The notes beneath the pieces are model-generated. The model ran no database searches, was not told where the DNA came from, and saw nothing but the letters and a program-made list of their open reading frames with translations. A stretch of 64,000 nucleotides of DNA from Longimicrobium sp. (GTDB taxonomy: Bacteria; Gemmatimonadota; Gemmatimonadetes; Longimicrobiales; Longimicrobiaceae), in NCBI GenBank assembly GCA_036389795.1, contig DASVWD010000246.1, positions 1 to 64,000 of the forward strand. The letters are read 5' to 3'. The position numbers were made by a program, and so were the translations under genes. The stretch's first letter is position 1, and each line of letters begins with the position of its first letter. This document shows, piece after piece, positions 50,093 to 63,750 of the stretch.

Positions 50093-50970
50093 GTCTCGAC
50101 ATGACGCACGACGACGTGCGGGCCGCGCTGGCCGCCGAGGCTCTCGACGCCCTCGACGGCGAGGAGGCCCGGGCCGTGCGCGCACACCTGGAAGGGTGCG
50201 AAGAGTGCCGCCGCGAGCTGGCCGCGCTGCGCGAGAGCGCCGCGCTCCTGGCCCACGCCGCGCCGCACCGCCCCATGGACCCCGCGCGCTCCGACCGCCT
50301 GCGCGCGCGCCTGCTCGCCCGCGCCCGCGCCGACCGCGAGGCCTCCGCCGCCGCGCCCGAGGCCGCCTCCCCCACGCCGGCTCCCGCCGCGTCCGCGCCG
50401 CCCGAGCCGGGCGTGGTCCCGCTCGCGCGGGCGCGGGAGGCGCGCGCGCGCCGGTTCGACGTCGGCTGGCTGGCCGCGGCGGCGTCCATCCTCCTGCTGC
50501 TGGCCGTGGGCGCGTACGCGCTGTCGCTCAGGGGCCGCTACGAGGTCGAGCGCGGCCGGGCGGCCTTGCTGCGGGCGGAGCGCCAGGAGCTGGCCCGCGC
50601 GCTCGGCGAGCGCGACGCCACCATCGCCGAGCTGTCGAACCCCGGTGTACGGGTGATCGACCTGGCGTCCACGCAGCAGCGGGCGCCGTCCGGGCGGATG
50701 TACTGGGACCCGCGCACCGACCGCTGGACCTTCTTCGCGCAGAACCTGCCGCGGCTGCGCCCCGGGCGCGACTACCAGCTCTGGCTGATCACCCCCGCCG
50801 GCCCCGTCGGCGCCGGCACCTTCAAGCCCGGGCGCGACGGGCGCGCGGCCGTCCAGGCCACCTACCGTCTCCCCCCCGGCCAGCTCCGCGCCGTCGCCGT
50901 CACCGAAGAGCCCGAGGGCGGCCTCCCGCAGCCCAGCGGCACCCCGATCATCGTCGGCACGACGGAGTGA
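50089..50970 (+). CDS. anti-sigma factor (zinc-finger plus RskA-type C-domain)
   Basis: 293 residues. The N-terminal anti-sigma domain is ALDGEEARAVRAHLEGCEECRRELAALR, with the HxxxCxxC zinc motif of zf-HC2 anti-sigma factors. An Ala/Pro linker follows, then one membrane segment (LAAAASILLLLAVGAYALSL) and a short coiled coil (ERGRAALLRAERQELARALG). The C-terminal RskA-like extracytoplasmic domain (MYWDPRTDRWTFFAQNLPRL, DYQLWLITPAGPV) completes it. It would hold the ECF factor at the membrane until released by a signal. Confidence 0.92.
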   Translation: MSLDMTHDDVRAALAAEALDALDGEEARAVRAHLEGCEECRRELAALRESAALLAHAAPHRPMDPARSDRLRARLLARARADREASAAAPEAASPTPAPAASAPPEPGVVPLARAREARARRFDVGWLAAAASILLLLAVGAYALSLRGRYEVERGRAALLRAERQELARALGERDATIAELSNPGVRVIDLASTQQRAPSGRMYWDPRTDRWTFFAQNLPRLRPGRDYQLWLITPAGPVGAGTFKPGRDGRAAVQATYRLPPGQLRAVAVTEEPEGGLPQPSGTPIIVGTTE

Positions 50971-51122
50971 CGGCGGCTCATCGTCGATCCAGATCTGACA
51001 GAGTTGACAAACCTGACAGCCTTCGATAGCTTGGTATCAACACGTCAGGCGCAGCCGGAAGTGGGCACCGCACCAGCGGAGCCCCAGCGAAAGCTCCGGC
51101 TGCGCACGTGTTTTTGTATACC

Positions 51123-51848
51123 CTACGGCCACACCCTCCCGCGCCACACCCGCGGCTCCACCACCTGCCACAGCCGCTGGACCTCCCTCGCCGAAGCCGT
51201 CTCCTTGTCCCGGTCGCGCCGGTACCGCTGGCACAGGTACACGCAGCAGTCCGCGAGCTGCAGCAGCCGGCTGTCGTGGGACCTGACCCAGTGCACGTTG
51301 TCCACGATGCGGGTGAGGTCGATGGGCTTGTGGCCGAACGAGGTGCCCAGCTCCTCGTAGCGGGGCAGGTCCTCGATCACCTGCTGCTCGACCGACTTCT
51401 CCTCGTCCGAGACCAGCAGCCCGTACTCCCGCGGGTCGCGCAGGAACCTCTCCACGTCTTCCGCCAGGTAGAGGAACGCCAGCTTGTGCGGGTGCAGCGG
51501 GCGGACGTAGCGGGCCGCCAGGCGCGGCTTGTCGATCCCCTGCCAGAGCACCCAGGCGTCGTGCTCCACGACGAGCCGGACCAGGTCGTGGTAGAGCGCC
51601 GTGCGGTCTCCGGGCGGCATCGCCGCGCACGGCCCCTCCCCGCGGTACATGTCGCTGCCCTTGCACTCGAACGCGGGCGCGCGGCAGGCGGAGCCGAAGC
51701 GGCGCTCGAGGACCCGGGTGATCCGGTCCTCGAGCGAGCGCGCGTTCTCGCCCGGGACGGCGAGCGCGAGGAGGTAGTGGACGGTGCTGGTGGGGTGCGC
51801 CAGGTCCGCGCCGGTGTTGCCGGCGCCGTCGAGGAAGATCAGGTACAT
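51123..51848 (-). CDS. DUF3800-family protein
   Basis: 241 residues beginning MYLIFLDGAGNTG. The DUF3800 signature (hydrophobic strand, then D-x-A/S-G) is followed by HYLLALAVP and, near the C-terminus, DLTRIVDNVHWVRSHDSRLL and LADCCVYLC, the family's conserved D-x-H and Q/LAD blocks. DUF3800 has an RNase-H-like fold; some members are linked with mobile or defence elements, most are unknown. It is downstream of treY on the same strand. ATG 51848 was chosen; the upstream 15 codons look non-coding. Confidence 0.82.
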   Translation of the reverse strand: MYLIFLDGAGNTGADLAHPTSTVHYLLALAVPGENARSLEDRITRVLERRFGSACRAPAFECKGSDMYRGEGPCAAMPPGDRTALYHDLVRLVVEHDAWVLWQGIDKPRLAARYVRPLHPHKLAFLYLAEDVERFLRDPREYGLLVSDEEKSVEQQVIEDLPRYEELGTSFGHKPIDLTRIVDNVHWVRSHDSRLLQLADCCVYLCQRYRRDRDKETASAREVQRLWQVVEPRVWRGRVWP

Positions 51849-51954
51849 CGGCCGCGGTGTCGGGAGAGCCGGGCGGGACGGCCGAAAATACACGAAGTGA
51901 ACGGCGGCGCAACGTCGGCGGGATCGGCTCCTTCTCCTCGAACGGGCTCGCGGC

Positions 51955-54849
<2,895 letters not shown>

Positions 54850-55025
54850 CCGTCCGCTGGTCTACGGGTTGGGGCCCGCGCGGGGACCGGGCGGCGCGGG
54901 CGGCCCCGGCGCTGGCGCAAGAAGCGGGCGCGGCAGGGGGCAGTCCGCACGGCGCCGGACCCGAAGGGGATCGTCACAACTCCCAGAGAGCACCGACACC
55001 TGCCGCGACGCGCGGATCGCGACGC

Positions 55026-55086
55026 GAGTCCGCGCAGGCGGACTTTGTGCTGTCGCAGCCCCCGGTTTCGACCGGGGTGAAGCGGC
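55026..55086 (-). repeat. R6 dispersed repeat, copy 4
   Basis: On the minus strand the copy has CCGGTCGAAACCGGGGGCTG and CGACAGCACAAAGTCCGCCT, with GCGCGGACTCGCG. It precedes the glgX start; reading frames across it should not be taken as glgX. Confidence 0.6.
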
Positions 55087-55112
55087 GGCGGAACGGAAAA
55101 TTCACCGCACGG

Positions 55113-57486
<2,374 letters not shown>

Positions 57487-57494
<8 letters not shown>

Positions 57495-57527
57495 GTGCGT
57501 GAGTGCGAAAGTGCGAAAGTACGGGAG
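57487..57527 (+). repeat. R7 short tandem repeat (GTGCGTGA/GTGCGAAA)
   Basis: Direct units GTGCGTGAGTGCGTGAGTGC, then GAAAGTGCGAAAGTACGG, starting at the glgX stop codon. Another partial GTGCGAAGTCTGAAAGTGC lies at about 57709. Confidence 0.7.
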
Positions 57528-57573
57528 CGCGAGACCTGATGCCGGGTCCGGCGGAGGAATCCATCGCCCGCGA

Positions 57574-57650
57574 CGATGTCATCCCGAGGGGCGCGGTAGC
57601 GACCCGAGGGATCTACTCGCCTCCGCGGGCGGGTCGCTCCCGGAGCGGGA
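57574..57650. repeat. R5 dispersed repeat, copy 3
   Basis: ATGTCATCCCGAGGGGCGCG, then GTAGCGACCCGAGGGATCTA with CTCGCCTCCGCGGGCGGGTCG. It lies between glgX and treZ. Confidence 0.65.
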
Positions 57651-57708
57651 GCTCGTCAGCATCGTTCGCTGACCCGACGTTCATTCGGATCTGATCTGAG
57701 GGGTGATA

Positions 57709-59709
57709 GTGCGAAGTCTGAAAGTGCCGGTCGAGCGCGGCGGCGGCCGCGGGTCTCCATCATCGACTGATTCTCGAGCGCGGGAGTCCGGCGAAGCGGA
57801 GGTGGGCGAGGCGAAGTGGCGGCTGCCCTTCGGGGCGAACGTGAGGGACGGGGGGACGGAGTTCCGGGTGTGGGCGCCGGGGCACGACCGCGTCGAGGTG
57901 GTGATCTACGGACCCGACGCGGAGAGGCTGCACCCGCTGCAGGCGGAGGAGGACGGCTGGTTCTCCGGGTTCGTCGCGGACGTGGGCGCGGGGGCGCATT
58001 ACAGGTATCGGCTCGACGGGAAGCACGCCTTCCCCGACCCGGCCGGCCGCGCGCTGCCGGAGGGGGTGCACGGGCCCTCGCTGGTGGTGGACCCCGCGCC
58101 GTTCCGGTGGACGGACCAGGGGTGGCGGGGAGTGGCGCTCGAAGACCTGGTCGTCTACGAGCTGCACGTGGGCGCGGCGACGGCGGAGGGGACGTTCGAC
58201 GCGCTCGTCGGGCGGCTGGACGAGCTGGCTGCGCTGGGGGTGACGGCGATCGAGCCGATGCCGGTGGCCTCCTTCCCCGGCCGCCGCAACTGGGGGTACG
58301 ACGGGGTGGGGCTCTTCGCGCCGGCCGACGTCTACGGCGGGCCGGAGGGCCTCAGGCGGCTGGTGGACGCGGCGCACGCGCGGGGGATCGCCGTGGTCTT
58401 CGACGTGGTCTACAACCACCTGGGGCCGGAGGGGAACTACCTGCCGGCCTTCACCTGCGGGCGCTACTTCACCGACCGCCACCACACGCCCTGGGGCGAC
58501 GCGGTGAACTTCGACGGGCCCGGCAGCGCGGCGGTGCGCGAGTTCGTGATCCAGAACGCGCTGCACTGGGCGCACGAGTACCACGTCGACGGGCTGCGGC
58601 TCGACGCCACGCACGCCATCCTCGACGACTCGCCGGTGCACGTGCTCACCGAGATGGAGACGCGGGTGCGGGCCTCGCTCCCGGAGGGGCGCCGCTTCGT
58701 CTTCATCGCCGAGGACGAGGGGAACGAGCGGCGGCTGATCACGCCGTCGGACCGCGGAGGGCTGGGGATCGACGCGGTGTGGGCCGACGACTTCCACCAC
58801 CAGCTCCGCCGCCACCTGGCCGGTGACCACGAGGCGTACTTCGCCGACTACACGGGGACGGCCGGCGACCTGGCGGAGACGCTGCGCAAGGGGTGGTTCT
58901 ACGAGGGGCAGCCCTCGCGCAACAAGGGGCGCCCGCGCGGCACGCCGGGGGGCGACCTCCCCCCGCCCTCGTTCGTGCACTGCATCCAGAACCACGACCA
59001 GGTGGGCAACCGCGCGCTGGGCGACCGGCTGACGGAGTCCGTCTCGCTGTCCGTCTACCGGGCGGCGTCGGCGCTGCTGCTGCTGTCGCCGTACACGCCG
59101 CTGCTGTGGATGGGGCAGGAGTGGGCGGCCACCACGCCGTTCCTCTACTTCACCGACCACCCGCCGGAGCTGGGGCGGCTGGTGACGGAGGGGCGGCGCA
59201 AGGAGTTCGGGAAGTTCTCCGCCTTCCGCGACCCGGCCTTGCGCGAGCGCATCCCCGACCCGCAGGCGCCGGAGACCTTCGCGCGCTCCAGGCTGCGCTG
59301 GGACGAGGCGGAGCGGATGCCGCACGCCGGGGTGCGCGCGCTCTACCGCGAGCTGCTGGCGCTCCGCCGGAGCGACCCCGCGCTCCGGCGGCGCGGCCGC
59401 GACTCGTTCGCCGTGGCGGCGCTGGGCGAGCACGCCCTGGCGCTGCGCCGCACGGGAGAGGACGGGAGCGCGCTCCTGCTGGTGGTCTCCTTCGCCGGCG
59501 CCCTCGCCGCCGACCCCGCCGCCCGCGAGGAGACGCGCGCGCCCCGGGGGCAGAGGTGGGAGCTGCTGCTCTCGACGGAGGAGGGCCGCTTCGGCGGGGG
59601 CCGGGAGGGCGAGGTGGCCCGCCTGCACCCGGACGGGCGGCTGGAGCTGGGCGGCGCGGGCGCGGTGGTGCTGCGGGCCAACGTCCATTCGCAATTCAGG
59701 GGAGAATGA
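57709..59709 (+). CDS. treZ: malto-oligosyltrehalose trehalohydrolase
   Basis: About 666 residues. It releases trehalose from malto-oligosyltrehalose (GH13). Visible are KWRLPFGANVRDGGTEFRVW (N-terminal beta-sandwich), VYELHVGAATAEGTFDALVG, NWGYDGVGLFAPADVYGGPE, GLRLDATHAILDD (catalytic Asp), FIAEDEGNER (catalytic Glu) and IQNHDQVGNRALGDRL (third Asp). The start is unsure: GTG 57709 has an AGGGG ribosome site but its first 30 codons look unlike TreZ; GTG 57802 (VGEAKWRL) would give the conserved N-terminus directly. It overlaps the next small gene's ATG. Confidence 0.94.
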   Translation: MRSLKVPVERGGGRGSPSSTDSRARESGEAEVGEAKWRLPFGANVRDGGTEFRVWAPGHDRVEVVIYGPDAERLHPLQAEEDGWFSGFVADVGAGAHYRYRLDGKHAFPDPAGRALPEGVHGPSLVVDPAPFRWTDQGWRGVALEDLVVYELHVGAATAEGTFDALVGRLDELAALGVTAIEPMPVASFPGRRNWGYDGVGLFAPADVYGGPEGLRRLVDAAHARGIAVVFDVVYNHLGPEGNYLPAFTCGRYFTDRHHTPWGDAVNFDGPGSAAVREFVIQNALHWAHEYHVDGLRLDATHAILDDSPVHVLTEMETRVRASLPEGRRFVFIAEDEGNERRLITPSDRGGLGIDAVWADDFHHQLRRHLAGDHEAYFADYTGTAGDLAETLRKGWFYEGQPSRNKGRPRGTPGGDLPPPSFVHCIQNHDQVGNRALGDRLTESVSLSVYRAASALLLLSPYTPLLWMGQEWAATTPFLYFTDHPPELGRLVTEGRRKEFGKFSAFRDPALRERIPDPQAPETFARSRLRWDEAERMPHAGVRALYRELLALRRSDPALRRRGRDSFAVAALGEHALALRRTGEDGSALLLVVSFAGALAADPAAREETRAPRGQRWELLLSTEEGRFGGGREGEVARLHPDGRLELGGAGAVVLRANVHSQFRGE

Positions 59710-59894
59710 TGACCGTTCGACTTTCTCCGGAAGGCGTTCGGGAGATCCTGGAGGAGTTGGAGAAAGGTTCGCCCGACACACCGGAGAGGAGGGCGGCCTT
59801 CGAGCGTGCGCGGGCGATGTCGGCCCTGGTCGAACGCGAACTCGAGCAGGCGAAAGAGAGCCGCGGTGATGGGTGGCACCGACCGCCCTCGTAA
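59706..59894 (+). CDS. small hypothetical protein
   Basis: 62 residues starting MMTVRLSPEGVREILEELEK, a compact helical, highly charged protein with no signal or Cys. A double ATG (59706/59709) overlaps the treZ stop and has GGGGAGA just upstream, a strong ribosome site, so translation is likely. No family recognised. Confidence 0.6.
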   Translation: MMTVRLSPEGVREILEELEKGSPDTPERRAAFERARAMSALVERELEQAKESRGDGWHRPPS

Positions 59895-59921
59895 ATGCGT
59901 GTGAGCCGCGGCTACAGAACG

Positions 59922-60122
59922 GTGTCATTCTGAGGGAGCGTCTGACGTAAACCGCGTCTGCACCGGAGCCTGGACGCGACCGAAGAATCTACTCAGCCAG
60001 CGATGAGGCCGGCTCCATTGGGGCGGACCTCGCATGGGTCGAGTAGATTCTTCGGTCGCCGCCCGGCTTTGTCTCGCTCGCAGGTCCGGCTCAGGCGGCT
60101 CCCTCGGAATGACAGCGTTTTG
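59922..60122. repeat. R5 dispersed repeat, copy 4 (long form)
   Basis: Inverted ends GTGTCATTCTGAGGGAGC and GCTCCCTCGGAATGACAGCG, with inner ACCGAAGAATCTACTC / GAGTAGATTCTTCGGT arms (14+ nt). This is the clearest example of the family. It fills most of the 381-bp gap 59895-60275; the remainder shows no gene. Confidence 0.85.
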
Positions 60123-60275
60123 CGAAGGCCGAAACCCGCTCTTTCCACTACGCGCATCTGCCTTTTTGACCAGAGAGGTAGGTGCGTTTTTTGCATATCC
60201 GCAGGGCGCGTCCCGCACGTGGCGGGGCGCTTCTCAAGGAGAAAGGAGCCTGGATCGAACGCTAGGAGGTGAGCG

Positions 60276-60905
60276 ATGAGGTACTTCCTTCGCGCGGCCA
60301 TGGCCGCCACGCTGCTGGGGACCACGGCGGCCCCGGCGCTCTCGCAGTCCCAGCCGCGGCCGTCCGGCCGCGAGCCTCGCGGGTCCTTCGAATACTTCGC
60401 CACCAGCGTCCGGACGGACATCGGCTCCCAGGCGCAGGGCTGGGGCGGCCGCCTGCTGCTGCCGCTGACGCGCGACGCGGCCTCGCCGCTCTCGCGCGTG
60501 GAGGTGGGCGCGTCGGTGGCGTGGTGGCCCGACGACGACCTCTCCACCCGGATGCTGCGCTACGGCGGCGAGGCCGGCGTGCGCCTGCTCTCCGCGCGGG
60601 CCGTGGAGCCGGTGCTGTCGCTGGGGGTGGGGGCGGTGCGCCGCGCGGAGCCGGACGTGCGCTGGCGCTTCTTCACGGGCGGGCTCACTCCCAGGGACCT
60701 GTCGGCCAGGGGCGAGCCGTCGCGCGTGGTCTCCGTCTCGGAGCGGATGGAGACGGCCCTGGCGGTGGCGCCCGGGGTGGGCGCGCGGGTGCGGCTGGCC
60801 TCGGGGCTGGCGCTGCGCGGCGACCTGCGGCGCGTCTTCGAGCTGGGCGACGGCCACGACGGGATGGAGCTGTCGGGCGGGGTGAGCCTGCCGCTCAGGC
60901 TCTGA
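60276..60905 (+). CDS. small outer-membrane-like beta-barrel protein
   Basis: 209 residues with a signal peptide (ATLLGTTAAPALSQ). The mature part has alternating hydrophobic beta-strands (GWGGRLLLPLTR, VEVGASVAWWPDDD, GGEAGVRLLSARAV, VLSLGVGAVRRAE, MELSGGVSLPLRL) with a C-terminal hydrophobic strand, as in small outer-membrane barrels. No function can be assigned. AGGAGGTGAGCG just upstream is a near-perfect ribosome site for ATG 60276. The stop precedes R4 and R3 repeats. Confidence 0.75.
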   Translation: MRYFLRAAMAATLLGTTAAPALSQSQPRPSGREPRGSFEYFATSVRTDIGSQAQGWGGRLLLPLTRDAASPLSRVEVGASVAWWPDDDLSTRMLRYGGEAGVRLLSARAVEPVLSLGVGAVRRAEPDVRWRFFTGGLTPRDLSARGEPSRVVSVSERMETALAVAPGVGARVRLASGLALRGDLRRVFELGDGHDGMELSGGVSLPLRL

Positions 60906-60923
60906 CGCCGGGCCCGGTCAGGC

Positions 60924-61028
60924 TGTAGGGGCGAGCCTGCGAGTCCGGACGGAGCCGGCATCGGCGCGTGAGGCTGCTTGCCGCGCGCGGGCCGGGATCC
61001 GCCGGGCGAGGCAGGCCTCGCCCCTGCG
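60924..61028. repeat. R4 inverted repeat, copy 2
   Basis: TGTAGGGGCGAGCCTGCGAG ... CCGGGCGAGGCAGGCCTCGC CCCTGCG: the same terminal arms as the 33.5-kb copy with a different centre; the left arm is eroded. Confidence 0.7.
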
Positions 61029-61049
61029 TCCTTCGCCGAGCGGTGAGCT

Positions 61050-61203
61050 GCATGAGGGATGCGCGCCCGACAGGGCCGGGACGCCGCCGCCATGGGGGGT
61101 ATCGTGGCGGCGGTGGCCCGGCGCCGTTGGGCTGCGTTGTTTGCAGCCCTACCGCGCGCGCAACCCGGCCCCGCGACAGCGGGGACATGCCCGAATCCGC
61201 AGT
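61050..61203 (-). repeat. R3 dispersed repeat module, copy 3 (inverted)
   Basis: Reads on the minus strand as GGCATGTCCCCGCTGTCGCG, then GGGCCGGGTTGCGCGCGCGG and, later, CCGGCCCTGTCGGGCGCGCA with TCCCTCATGCAG. It sits between convergent genes. Confidence 0.75.
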
Positions 61204-61223
61204 TGCAGTTCTCTGGAAGTTCG

Positions 61224-63422
61224 TCAGCCCTGGCGCGGCGGCTCGGGGCGCAGGGGAAGGGTGAAGAAGAAGGTGGTGCCCTGGCCGGGGGCGCTCTGCA
61301 CCCAGATGCGCCCGCCGTGCGCCTCCACGATCCCGCGCGCGATGGCGAGCCCCAGCCCCAGCCCCTGGCGGTCGCCACGCTCGGCCCGCCAGTAGCGCTC
61401 GAAGACGTGCGGGAGCTGCTCGGGCGCGATCCCCGGGCCGGTGTCGCTCACGAAGAAGCCCACTCCGCCCTCGCGGGGGGCGGCGCCCAGGGTGACGGTG
61501 CCGCCGCCGGGGGTGAACTTGATGGCGTTGCCCAGCAGGTTGGCCAGCACCTGCAGCAGCCGCGCGCGGTCGGCCTGCACCGCGGGGAGCCCCGGTGCGG
61601 CCTCGGGCTCCAGCGCGATCCCCTTCTGCTGGGCCAGCCCCCGGTGCAGCTCCACGGCGTCGGTCAGGAGACGCGCGGGCTCCACCGCCTCCAGGTGCAG
61701 CGCCCGCTGGCCGCTCTCCAGCGCCGCCGCCTCCATCAGGTCGCGGATCAGCGCCGACATCTGCTGGGCCGAGCTGCGGATGGCGCGCAGCTGCTTGCGC
61801 TCGCGCTCGCTCCACTTCGCGGCGCCGCTGTACTCGTCCAGCACGGTGGCCGCCAGGAGCACGGCGTGCAGCGGGTTGCGCAGGTCGTGCGAGACCACGG
61901 CCAGCACTTCCTCGCGGGCGCGGGTGGCCTGGCGCGCCTGCTCGTAGGCGCGCGCGTTCTCCAGCGCCAGCGCCGCCCGCCGGGCCAGGTCGGCCGCCAC
62001 GGCCAGGTCGGCGGCGTCGTACGGGGCGCCGCCGGTGCGGGCGAAGGTGAGGGCGCCCAGCGTGCGCCCCCCGGCGCGCAGCGGGGCCACCATGGCCGAG
62101 CGGATGCCGAGCGCCAGCAGCATCTCCAGGTGCTCGGGCTCGGCGGCCGCCTCCTCCAGCAGCGCGCGGGGGACTTCGGAAAGGAGCTGCGGCTCGCCGG
62201 TGCGCAGCGCGGCCGTCACCGGGCCGGGGCCCACGGGGTCCACGGGGAAGCGGCGCAGCGTCCCGCGCAGCAGCTCCAGCCGGGTGGGGTCGGCGTGGGC
62301 CACGCCGGCGGCGCGCACGGCGCCGCCCTCCGCCACGTGGACGATGCAGCAGTCGGCCAGGGTGCCGGCGGCCACCTCGGCCACCTGCTGCAGGGTCGCG
62401 GCGGGGTCCAGGGTGCCGGCCAGCACCTCGCTGGCGCGGCCGAGGAGCCGGTCGGCCTCTTCGCGGCGTCGGCGCTCGTGCACGTCGCGGAAGAAGACGG
62501 AGAGCCCCTGGTCGACGGGGAAGGCCTCCACCTCCGCCCAGCGCCCCAGCACCGGCGAGACCACCTCCACCCGCAGGGTGCGGCGCTCGGCCATGGCCCG
62601 GCGCAGCGCCCGCCCGGACTCGCTCGCGCCCGCCTCGGGGAAGCACTCCCACAGGGTGCGCCCCAGTAGGTCGGCGCGCGGGCGGTCCCACAGCCGCTCG
62701 GCGCAGCGGTTCACGTAGGTGATGCGCCAGTCGAAGTCGACGCTGAAGAAGGCGTCGCTGGTGCCCTCCAGCACGGCGGCCAGGCGGCGCTGCCCGGCCT
62801 CGGCCTCGGCGCGGGCGGCGCGCTCGGCCTCCAGCCGCCGCCCGCGCTCTTCGGCGGCGCGCCGCTCGGTGACGTCGCGCAGGAGCCAGCGCAGCCCCCG
62901 GGCGAGGCCCGCCCGGTCGCGCTCCACCGCCACGGTGCAGCTCACCTCCACCGCCTCGCGCCCGCGCGGGTGCAGCCGCAGGTCCCACCCCTCCACGCGG
63001 TCGTGCGCGGGGAGGCGGGCCAGCGCGGTGCGGAAGGCGCGCGCCTGGGGCGGGGCCACGTACACGGCCAGCGGCTTCCCCGCCAGCCGCGACTCGCGGA
63101 CTCCCAGCAGCTCGCCGGCGGCGCGGTTGGCCTCGCGCACCACGCCGTCCAGGTCGGTCACCAGGTAGGGGTCGGGGGCGAAGTGGAAGAGCGCCAGGTA
63201 GCGGTGGTGCTCCTCTTCGACGCGCGCCTGCCCGGCGGCCACCGCGTCGATCTGCCGCCGGAGCTCCTCCTCGGTGACGCGCAGCTCCTCGAGCGCGGTG
63301 AGCAGCTCCTCCAGCGCCTCTTCCAGCAGCGGGGCGGGGGAGTGGGCCGCGCGCTCGCGCAGCGCGTCGACGCGGCGGACGGCTGCGTGGAGCTGGTCGC
63401 GGAGCTCGGTGTGCGACGCCAT
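61224..63422 (-). CDS. PAS-PAS-GAF sensor histidine kinase
   Basis: 732 residues with no membrane segment. Order: coiled coil (1-70); PAS 1 (about 75-195, APDPYLVTDLDGVVREANRA); coiled coil; PAS 2 (about 215-320, TSDAFFSVDFDWRITYVNRC); GAF (about 345-495); HisKA with the phospho-acceptor H-box VVSHDLRNPLHAV (about 505-517); HATPase_c with N-box LGNAIKFTPGG, G1 DTGPGIA and G2 GLGLGLAI. A soluble hybrid-like sensor for a small-molecule or redox signal; no response regulator is adjacent. Start ATG 63422 is followed by an unusually long coiled coil; no clear ribosome site. Confidence 0.93.
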   Translation of the reverse strand: MASHTELRDQLHAAVRRVDALRERAAHSPAPLLEEALEELLTALEELRVTEEELRRQIDAVAAGQARVEEEHHRYLALFHFAPDPYLVTDLDGVVREANRAAGELLGVRESRLAGKPLAVYVAPPQARAFRTALARLPAHDRVEGWDLRLHPRGREAVEVSCTVAVERDRAGLARGLRWLLRDVTERRAAEERGRRLEAERAARAEAEAGQRRLAAVLEGTSDAFFSVDFDWRITYVNRCAERLWDRPRADLLGRTLWECFPEAGASESGRALRRAMAERRTLRVEVVSPVLGRWAEVEAFPVDQGLSVFFRDVHERRRREEADRLLGRASEVLAGTLDPAATLQQVAEVAAGTLADCCIVHVAEGGAVRAAGVAHADPTRLELLRGTLRRFPVDPVGPGPVTAALRTGEPQLLSEVPRALLEEAAAEPEHLEMLLALGIRSAMVAPLRAGGRTLGALTFARTGGAPYDAADLAVAADLARRAALALENARAYEQARQATRAREEVLAVVSHDLRNPLHAVLLAATVLDEYSGAAKWSERERKQLRAIRSSAQQMSALIRDLMEAAALESGQRALHLEAVEPARLLTDAVELHRGLAQQKGIALEPEAAPGLPAVQADRARLLQVLANLLGNAIKFTPGGGTVTLGAAPREGGVGFFVSDTGPGIAPEQLPHVFERYWRAERGDRQGLGLGLAIARGIVEAHGGRIWVQSAPGQGTTFFFTLPLRPEPPRQG

Positions 63423-63575
63423 CGCCAGGGTGTTGCAGGGAACCGCGCCGCCGGGGAACGTCCATTCCCTTCCGGAGCAAGCGTTGCGCCACGCGGGGCG
63501 ACAGGCGCGCGGGAGGTGTCGCGGGGCGGCCGCACCGGGAGCCTGCCGCGGGATCGATCGAAATACCGACGTGGT

Positions 63576-63737
63576 GTGAACGGCGGGATGGGGCTCGCCG
63601 AGCGGCGCGACGTGCGGCTGGCGTGGGGGCGCGAGCGGCCGGCGGTGTTCTGGCGGGCCTCGGCGGAAGGGCGGGCGGCGCGGGTGCTGGAGTGGCGCGA
63701 GCCGGGGGAGGGGGACGACGACGCGGAGGGCGGGTGA
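63576..63737 (+). CDS. possible small protein
   Basis: 53 codons from GTG 63576, or 49 from ATG 63588. Sequence (RRDVRLAWGRERPAVFWRAS, then ARVLEWREPGEGDD) has protein-like charge and G/C third positions. No family or strong ribosome site; it overlaps no other supported gene. Confidence 0.35.
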   Translation: MNGGMGLAERRDVRLAWGRERPAVFWRASAEGRAARVLEWREPGEGDDDAEGG

Positions 63738-63750
63738 GGCGGCCGCACGG

